Positions 58,078 to 64,000 of a stretch of 64,000 nt of DNA are shown here, one piece after another. Where the stretch lies: NCBI GenBank assembly GCA_002968845.1, contig PVBG01000008.1, forward strand, positions 124,001-188,000, read 5' to 3'. The notes beneath the pieces were generated by a model. That model was given only the letters and a program-made list of their open reading frames with translations, searched no databases and had not been told where the DNA came from. The DNA comes from Neorhizobium tomejilense (GTDB lineage: Bacteria; Pseudomonadota; Alphaproteobacteria; Rhizobiales; Rhizobiaceae). A program made the translations under genes and the position numbers. How positions within the stretch are numbered: the first letter of the stretch is position 1; the number at the start of each line of letters is the position of its first letter.

Positions 58078-58266
58078 ATGGACGAAAAACTCAGCAAGGT
58101 CGATCCGAAACTGCTCGACCTGCTCGTCTGCCCGCTCTCCAAGAGCCGGCTGTCCCTCAACCGGGAAACCAACGAGCTTATCTCCCAGAAGGCGCAGCTC
58201 GCCTACCCGATCCGCGACGGCATCCCGATCATGCTGATTTCCGAGGCCCGCAAGATCGAAGACTGA
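58078..58266 (+). CDS. Trm112/YcaR-family small protein
   Basis: A 62-residue protein beginning [20 protein letters not shown], with the UPF0434/Trm112p pattern [11 protein letters not shown] and the later [11 protein letters not shown]. The usual zinc-binding CPxC is reduced to a single Cys. Homologues activate methyltransferases in eukaryotes and archaea; the bacterial role is not established. Confidence 0.9.
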   Translation: MDEKLSKVDPKLLDLLVCPLSKSRLSLNRETNELISQKAQLAYPIRDGIPIMLISEARKIED

Positions 58267-58285
58267 GAGGTTGCCGGACGGGTGG

Positions 58286-59500
58286 CTAGATCGCCTCGCC
58301 CGCGAGCAGTTTGGGGCCTTCTTCGCCGCTCTTTCCGGCCGCCTGGTCGATGAAGAAAGTCTTCAGCTTCGGGAGTTTCTCGACGATGCCGAGGCCGAAG
58401 TCGCGGGCGATGCGGATCGGAGTGATGTCGTTGGAGAACAGCCGGTTCAGCACGTCGGTCGTCACGCCCATGCGGAACGTATCGAACCGTCGCCAGGACT
58501 GATAGCGCTCCAGCACGTTGAGCGCGCCGATGTCGAGGCCGAGCCGGTCGGCTTCGACCACCGTCTCGGCAAGTGCCGCGACGTCCTTGAAGCCGAGATT
58601 GAGGCCCTGGCCGGAAATCGGGTGGATGCCGTGCGCCGCATCGCCGGCAAGGGCGACGCGCGGGGCCACGAAGGCGCGGGCGAGCGTCAGGCCGAGCGGG
58701 AAGGCGCGTTTGTCGCCGACCACCGTCAGCTCGCCGAGCTTATGGCCGAAACGGCGCTGCAGCTCTTCCTCGAACACCAGATCGTCGGCGGCGACCAGCC
58801 GGTTGGCCTCCGCCGTCCGTTCGGTCCACACCAGCGAGGAACGGTTGTTGGTGAGCGGCAGGATGGCAAACGGGCCGGACGGCAGGAAATGTTCTTCCGC
58901 CACGCCTTCATGCGGCCGCTCGTGGGCAACCGTCGCGACGATGCCCGATTGGCCGTAATCCCAGGTGACGGTCTTGATGCCGGCCATGTCGCGCAGTTTG
59001 GAGCGCACGCCGTCGCAGGCGACCAGAAGGCGGGTCTCGACGGCCGAGCCGTCGGAGAGCGACACGGTGCAACGGGTGCTGCCGGACTGGAAGCCGGTGG
59101 CGGAAAGTCCGTGGCGGATGGCAATCCCGAGGCGTTCGGCGGCGCCGCGCAGCGCCCGCACCATGGCGACGTTCGGCACCATGTGGGCGAACGGCCTGCC
59201 TTCCTCGATTTCGCCGTCGAAGGTGAGGAAGACCGGCCGCACCGGATCGGACGTGCGGCTGTCGGTGACGACCATCCGGTTGATCGCCTGGGCGTCCACG
59301 GCAATCTCGTTCCAGACGCCGATGACGTCGAGCATGCGGGTTGCGGCGGCGATGATGGCGGAGGCCCGCTCGTCCTTTTCCCAGACGCCGGCAGGAGCCG
59401 CTTCGATCACCTCGACCTGCAGATGCGGCGCCGCCTGCTTGACCGCGACAGCGGCGGCGAGACCCACATAACCGCCTCCAACAACCAGCATGTCCAGCAT
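58286..59500 (-). CDS. UbiH/UbiF/COQ6-family FAD monooxygenase
   Basis: A 404-residue flavin hydroxylase. The N-terminal Rossmann motif is VVGGGYVGLAAAVA. The second FAD motif is ACDGVRSKLR, and GDAAHGIHPISGQGLNLGFKD is diagnostic for ubiquinone-ring hydroxylases. It most likely hydroxylates a ubiquinone precursor, but which ring position cannot be told. It converges with the Trm112-like gene and is divergent from tesB. Confidence 0.9.
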   Translation of the reverse strand: MLDMLVVGGGYVGLAAAVAVKQAAPHLQVEVIEAAPAGVWEKDERASAIIAAATRMLDVIGVWNEIAVDAQAINRMVVTDSRTSDPVRPVFLTFDGEIEEGRPFAHMVPNVAMVRALRGAAERLGIAIRHGLSATGFQSGSTRCTVSLSDGSAVETRLLVACDGVRSKLRDMAGIKTVTWDYGQSGIVATVAHERPHEGVAEEHFLPSGPFAILPLTNNRSSLVWTERTAEANRLVAADDLVFEEELQRRFGHKLGELTVVGDKRAFPLGLTLARAFVAPRVALAGDAAHGIHPISGQGLNLGFKDVAALAETVVEADRLGLDIGALNVLERYQSWRRFDTFRMGVTTDVLNRLFSNDITPIRIARDFGLGIVEKLPKLKTFFIDQAAGKSGEEGPKLLAGEAI

Positions 59501-59587
59501 TTGCCTAAACTCCCGTGAGACTTGAGAATATCATGTGGTGGATATAGATCATCCGACAGCCGCTTCCTATCGCCGGAGTTCGTCATA

Positions 59588-60472
59588 ATGTCGCGCCAGA
59601 CCGAATCCCCCTCTGCGATGGAACAGCTCATCGCGACGCTCGACCTCGAAAAGCTCGAGGAGAACATCTATCGCGGCACCAGTCCCGACGTTGGCTGGCA
59701 GCGAGTATTCGGCGGCCAGGTGATCGCCCAGGCCCTGATGGCCGCCCAGCGGACCGTCGAGGCCGACCGTTTCGTGCATTCGCTGCATGCCTATTTCATG
59801 CGCCCCGGCGATCCTTCCGTTCCGATCCTCTATCAGGTGGAGCGTATCCGCGACGGGTCAAGCTTCACCACCCGCCGGGCGGTGGCAGTGCAGCACGGCA
59901 AGGCGATCTTTGCCATGTCGGCCTCCTTCCAGGTGGAGGAGGGCGGTTATGATCACCAGATCGACATGCCTTCGGTGACCCAGCCGGAGGATCTGATGGG
60001 GGAGAAGGAGTTCAAGGAGCTCTTCCTCAAGAAGGCGCCGGAGAACGTGCGTCGCTACTGGAGCCGGGAGCGGCCGATCGAAGTGCGCCCGACCTCGCTC
60101 GTGCATTATCTGACCAGGGACAAGCTCGAACCACGGCAGGACATCTGGGTCCGGACTGTCGGCGAGGTGCCGTCCGACCGCCTCTATCAGGCAGCTGTGC
60201 TCGCCTATCTCTCCGACATGACGCTGCTCGACGCGTCGCTTTATCCGCACGGCACGTCGATCTTCGATCCGACGCTTCAGGCGGCGAGCCTCGACCACGC
60301 AATGTGGTTTCACAGGCCCGCCACATTCGACGACTGGCTCCTCTACACGCAGGACAGCCCAAGCGCCTCCGGCGCCCGCGGAATGACCCGCGGCAGCATT
60401 TACACCCGTTCTGGCACACTGATCGCCTCGGTCGCCCAGGAAGGACTGATTCGGAAAAAGGCAAATGATTAA
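59588..60472 (+). CDS. tesB: Acyl-CoA thioesterase II
   Basis: A 294-residue double-hotdog thioesterase that hydrolyses medium/long-chain acyl-CoA. Motifs seen are GGQVIAQALMAAQRTV, the HSLHAYFMRPG strand and the catalytic Asp in LSDMTLLDASL; the last lines contain DHAMWFHRP and YTQDSPSASGARG. The ATG at 59588 has GGAG 9 bp upstream; a longer frame from 59522 is not supported. Confidence 0.94.
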   Translation: MSRQTESPSAMEQLIATLDLEKLEENIYRGTSPDVGWQRVFGGQVIAQALMAAQRTVEADRFVHSLHAYFMRPGDPSVPILYQVERIRDGSSFTTRRAVAVQHGKAIFAMSASFQVEEGGYDHQIDMPSVTQPEDLMGEKEFKELFLKKAPENVRRYWSRERPIEVRPTSLVHYLTRDKLEPRQDIWVRTVGEVPSDRLYQAAVLAYLSDMTLLDASLYPHGTSIFDPTLQAASLDHAMWFHRPATFDDWLLYTQDSPSASGARGMTRGSIYTRSGTLIASVAQEGLIRKKAND

Positions 60473-60475
60473 TAG

Positions 60476-60501
60476 TTGTGCAATTTTTCAATTTTGCACA
60501 A
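60476..60501. promoter_or_regulatory. Inverted repeat upstream of glnK, possible enhancer site
   Basis: TTGTGCAA (60476-60483) and TTGCACAA (60494-60501) form a perfect eight-bp dyad with a ten-bp AT spacer, about 95-120 bp before the -24 element. It could bind NtrC, but the half-sites point outward compared with the classic TGCAC-N7-GTGCA arrangement. Confidence 0.45.
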
Positions 60502-60594
60502 GTTTTGGACGTATTTGCGCCATCCAAATGCCCGTTTTTTGAGACCTGCGTTGTAAGTCTTTACATTTCAATAACTTATAGACGTCATCGAAAC

Positions 60595-61035
<441 letters not shown>

Positions 61036-61064
61036 GCACGGCTTGACAGGGGAGTTTTTTAGCT

Positions 61065-62486
61065 ATGCAATTTAATAGGATTTCCACTCTGGGGCGCCTG
61101 AGTGCCGCTGCCGCGGCGCTTCTCGCGCCCGCCGTCGCCTTTGCGCAGACGGCTGCCGCACCGGCCGCTGAAGCCGCAGCTCCGGCCATGACGGTCGACA
61201 AGGGCGATACGACCTGGATGCTGATTTCTTCCATCCTTGTCCTTCTGATGATCGTGCCTGGTCTGGCACTGTTCTACGGCGGTCTCGTTCGCGCCAAGAA
61301 CATGCTCTCTGTTCTGATGCAGGTCATGATGATCGCTGCCGTGGCGATGATTGTCTGGGTCACCTACGGTTATTCGCTCGCCTTCACTGACGGCGGCTCG
61401 ATCAACAGCTTCATCGGCGGCTTCTCCAAGATGTTCCTTGCAGGCGTCGACACGACGACGATGTCGGAAAGCTTCACCAAGGGTGCGGCCATTCCGGAAC
61501 TCGCCTTCGTTTGCTTCCAGATGACCTTCGCGGCCATCACCCCTGCGCTGATCATCGGTGCGTTTGCCGAACGCATCAAGTTCTCGGCGGTCATCCTGTT
61601 CACCATCCTGTGGCTCACCTTCGTTTACTTCCCGATGGCCCACATGGTCTGGTTCTGGGGCGGCCCGAGCGCCTATTCCGGCCCGACCGGCCTGATCTTC
61701 GGCTTCGGCGCGATCGACTTCGCAGGCGGCACCGTCGTTCACATCAACGCTGGTATCGCAGGTCTCGTCGGCGCTATCATGGTCGGCAAGCGCACCGGCT
61801 TCGGCAAGGACATGATGGCTCCGCATTCGATGACGCTGACCATGGTCGGCGCAGCACTTCTGTGGGTTGGTTGGTTCGGCTTCAATGCCGGTTCGAACCT
61901 CGAAGCCAATGCCTACGCTGCTCTTGCAATGATGAACACCTTCGTTGCGACCGCTGCCGCTATCGTTGCCTGGGCCCTCGTTGAAACCTTCGCTCGCGGC
62001 AAGGCTTCGATGCTGGGTGCTGCTTCGGGTGCTGTTGCCGGTCTCGTCGTGGTCACACCGGCTGCCGGCTTCGTCGGCCCGATGGGCGCTATCATCATGG
62101 GCCTGATCGTCTCGCCGGTCTGCTACTTCTTCGTCTCGACCGTCAAGAACAAGTTCGGTTACGACGATACGGCTGACGTCTTCGGCGTACACGGCATCGG
62201 CGGCATCATCGGTGCGATCCTCACCGGCGTGTTCGTCAACCCGGCTCTTGGCGGTGCAGGTATCGTCGACTATTCGACGGCTGACTTCGCTGCCAGCTAT
62301 GCCGGCACGGCAACCCAGGTCTGGGCTCAGTTCAAGGGCGTGATCGTCACTGTCCTGTGGTCCGGCATCGGTTCCGCGATCCTCTACAAGATCGTCGATC
62401 TGATCGTCGGCCTGCGCGTCACCGTCGAAGCCGAACGCGAAGGTCTCGACCTTTCGACCCACGGCGAAGCCGCTTATCACTCCTGA
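61065..62486 (+). CDS. amtB: Ammonium transporter AmtB
   Basis: A 473-residue inner-membrane channel with a cleavable-looking N-terminal signal (LAPAVAFAQ) and an Ala/Pro linker, then 11 membrane helices. The channel histidines are in YFPMAHMVWFWGG and DVFGVHGIGGIIGA. It takes up ammonium under nitrogen limitation and is gated by GlnK. Confidence 0.97.
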   Translation: MQFNRISTLGRLSAAAAALLAPAVAFAQTAAAPAAEAAAPAMTVDKGDTTWMLISSILVLLMIVPGLALFYGGLVRAKNMLSVLMQVMMIAAVAMIVWVTYGYSLAFTDGGSINSFIGGFSKMFLAGVDTTTMSESFTKGAAIPELAFVCFQMTFAAITPALIIGAFAERIKFSAVILFTILWLTFVYFPMAHMVWFWGGPSAYSGPTGLIFGFGAIDFAGGTVVHINAGIAGLVGAIMVGKRTGFGKDMMAPHSMTLTMVGAALLWVGWFGFNAGSNLEANAYAALAMMNTFVATAAAIVAWALVETFARGKASMLGAASGAVAGLVVVTPAAGFVGPMGAIIMGLIVSPVCYFFVSTVKNKFGYDDTADVFGVHGIGGIIGAILTGVFVNPALGGAGIVDYSTADFAASYAGTATQVWAQFKGVIVTVLWSGIGSAILYKIVDLIVGLRVTVEAEREGLDLSTHGEAAYHS

Positions 62487-62496
62487 TCAACGATTC

Positions 62497-62520
62497 ACGG
62501 CGGCGGGAAACCGCCGCCGT
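62497..62520 (+). terminator. GAAA-tetraloop hairpin after amtB
   Basis: A perfect ten-bp stem (62497-62506 with 62511-62520) closed by GAAA, 10 bp after the amtB stop. There is no T run; it probably stabilises the 3' end, with the true terminator just downstream. Confidence 0.7.
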
Positions 62521-62557
62521 GGCACATTGCGCCGCAGCTTCCGCGTAAGCTGCATTG

Positions 62558-62584
62558 GCCCGGGTTTCGACCCGGGCTTTTTTA
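62558..62584 (+). terminator. Rho-independent terminator after amtB
   Basis: GCCCGGG (62558-62564) pairs with CCCGGGC (62571-62577) and is followed by TTTTTT. Confidence 0.9.
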
Positions 62585-62618
62585 TTCATGTTTTCAGCCT
62601 TCGCCGGGCTCGTTTTGG

Positions 62619-62633
62619 TTAAAGGGACATTAA
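62619..62633 (+). promoter_or_regulatory. CtrA box upstream of ftsK
   Basis: TTAA (62619-62622), seven bases, TTAA (62630-62633): an exact TTAA-N7-TTAA CtrA site. Two GANTC sites follow at 62667 and 62687. All lie in the 110 bp before the ftsK ATG, suggesting cell-cycle control. Confidence 0.65.
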
Positions 62634-62729
62634 CCACCGTCGCGCTATTCTCCGCTGGAATTGCGTGAATCAGGTCTCAGGCTGCCGATTCGCGCTTGGA
62701 GTTGCGTTCAAGGACGGCGGACAGACACG

Positions 62730-64000
62730 ATGGGCAGAAGCAGTTCAGCGGCTATGGCAAACCGGTCCACCCGCCTGGTGCTCACCGCTTTCGTGTGGCG
62801 CCAGGCGCTGGCACTCGCCGGTTTCGGGATCTTCCTCGCATTGGCGCTGGCGGTTGCTGCACTGGCGACCTGGAACGTCGCCGATCCGAGCTTCTCCTAC
62901 GCGACCGACAATGCACCGACCAATATTCTCGGCTTTCCGGGTGCGGCCTTCGCCGACCTGATGATGCAGTTCCTCGGGCTTGCAAGTCTCGTCGCCCTGC
63001 TGCCGGTGCTCGCTTTCGCCCTGGCTTTGATCGCCGGGCGCAAATACGACCGCGTTCCGGCGCGCCTTGCGGCCTGGGGCGGCGGCACGCTGCTCGCCTC
63101 CGCGACATTGGGCTGCTTTCCCGCGCCGCTCACCTGGCCGATCCCAAACGGCACCGGCGGCGTCATCGGCGACATGATCCTGCGCTTCCCGGCGTTGTTC
63201 GTCGGCGCCTATCCGACAGGTACCGTGGCGATGGTGCTCGGTTGCCTGTTCATCATCCCCTGCGCCTGGCTGATGCTGTTTGCCTCCGGCCTTGTCGGCG
63301 AAGCCTTCGAGGAGGATGCCGAGGACGACGACCAGCCGGTTGCGGCCGCCAAGACCCGTTCCAAGCGTGAAGAGGTCGAGGAAGAGGACGACGAGGACCG
63401 GTTTGCCGGTTTCCTGGCGTTCGGCGCCATCGCTCACTACTGGTATATCGCCCAAGCCAGATTGCGTCGCCTTGCCGGCATCAAGCCGCGCAGCCGGATG
63501 GATTTCGACCAGCCCTACGATTTCAACGAAGACGAATTCGGGACGCTGAACGAGCCGGTCCGTGCGAGAGCGGCATCCGTTGCCCCCGGCCGTCGCATGG
63601 AGCCCTCGCTCGATGGTCCCGCCGAGCGGGTCACCTCGCCGCGTCGGGTGGTGGCGGCTCCACCGATTTCCCGCCATGACGATGACGACGACTACGATCC
63701 GCCCTTCGACCTGGACGACATGCCGCCGCGTCCGGCCGGCATCCTTGCCGATGACGATGAGGACGATGATGCACCGTTCGTCGCCTCGCGCGCACCGCAG
63801 ACCGTCAACGGCGTACGCGTCCAGCAGCGCGTGGCGCCGTCGGCCGCGCCGCCGAAGCCGAGCGCCCGTGTTGCCCGCGAAGCCCAGGGCTCGTTCATCG
63901 CGCCGGACGGTTTTCAGCTTCCCTCCGTGCATCTGCTGAACGAACCGAAGGCCGTCGCCCGCGACGCTTCGCTGTCGGCCGATGCGCTGGAACAGAACGC
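62730..64000 (+). CDS. ftsK: DNA translocase FtsK, 5' part (runs off the window)
   Basis: First 423 codons of ftsK. The N-terminal domain has about four membrane helices (about 15-47, 75-100, 110-127 and 145-180). A long acidic Asp/Glu- and Pro-rich linker follows (from 183, with clusters such as EEVEEEDDEDR). The motor and gamma domains lie beyond the end. FtsK anchors at the division septum and pumps chromosome ends apart. The frame from the ATG at 62730 stays open to the window edge. The amtB-ftsK order is common in rhizobia. Confidence 0.9.
   Translation, partial: MGRSSSAAMANRSTRLVLTAFVWRQALALAGFGIFLALALAVAALATWNVADPSFSYATDNAPTNILGFPGAAFADLMMQFLGLASLVALLPVLAFALALIAGRKYDRVPARLAAWGGGTLLASATLGCFPAPLTWPIPNGTGGVIGDMILRFPALFVGAYPTGTVAMVLGCLFIIPCAWLMLFASGLVGEAFEEDAEDDDQPVAAAKTRSKREEVEEEDDEDRFAGFLAFGAIAHYWYIAQARLRRLAGIKPRSRMDFDQPYDFNEDEFGTLNEPVRARAASVAPGRRMEPSLDGPAERVTSPRRVVAAPPISRHDDDDDYDPPFDLDDMPPRPAGILADDDEDDDAPFVASRAPQTVNGVRVQQRVAPSAAPPKPSARVAREAQGSFIAPDGFQLPSVHLLNEPKAVARDASLSADALEQN

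Overview
The window is about 60% GC and reads as chromosomal DNA of an alphaproteobacterium of the order Rhizobiales, most likely family Rhizobiaceae (Rhizobium/Agrobacterium/Sinorhizobium relatives). The evidence is a full-length cyclic beta-1,2-glucan synthase (NdvB/ChvB) with its exporter NdvA/ChvA, an RpoH2-type sigma factor, PHB genes phaR/phaA/phaB, a SAM-II riboswitch before metA, EcfG-type promoters, a CtrA box before ftsK, and GANTC (CcrM) sites. I see no phage, IS element, CRISPR array or plasmid replication gene.

Layout. 1-10.4 kb: ndvB and ndvA, convergent, sharing one terminator. 10.7-22.2 kb: a LuxR-type regulator with an intact acyl-homoserine-lactone pocket, pyruvate carboxylase, an MFS transporter, ispG-hisC, an OmpA-like lipoprotein, lysE and ispA on the minus strand, and mtgA. 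22.3-28 kb: a GST-family protein, rpmF, a small membrane protein, the PHB genes, then a gene-poor AT-richer interval. That interval carries two small envelope genes, ~40-bp direct repeats and a dense cluster of GANTC sites. 28.1-34.5 kb: a Suv3-like helicase with a disordered tail, an S4 RNA-binding protein, fdxA, carD and rpoH2. 34.5-44.9 kb: an M48 lipoprotein peptidase, hxlR-MATE, a TPP-riboswitch-controlled thiBPQ operon, a receiver-only protein, an ABC-F ATPase and thiamine pyrophosphokinase. 45-51.9 kb: moxR, a Nudix hydrolase, SAM-II-metA, a CoxE-like VWA protein, galM, a hybrid HWE kinase and tRNA-Gly(GCC). 52-55.4 kb: an exported molybdenum hydroxylase operon (2Fe-2S subunit, Mo subunit, cytochrome c). 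55.7-64 kb: a ProX-like deacylase, a thioredoxin-TPR protein, a Lon-N domain protein, a Trm112-like protein, a UbiH-family monooxygenase, tesB, glnK-amtB and the 5' part of ftsK.

How the parts connect. Several blocks are functional units: glucan synthesis and export; PHB synthesis with its repressor; thiamine uptake and TPP formation with riboswitch feedback; ammonium sensing and uptake behind a sigma-54-like promoter; and an aldehyde-oxidase-type enzyme with its own electron acceptor. Regulatory sites readable in the DNA tie the segment to the general stress response (two GGAAC-N16-CGTT promoters), methionine feedback (SAM-II), thiamine feedback (TPP) and the CtrA/CcrM cell cycle.

Most genes are conserved core genes. 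The most unusual stretch is 26.8-28.1 kb. Product names rest on reading motifs in the translated sequence; no database search was run. Where start codons were chosen by ribosome-binding site or family N-terminus, this is stated.
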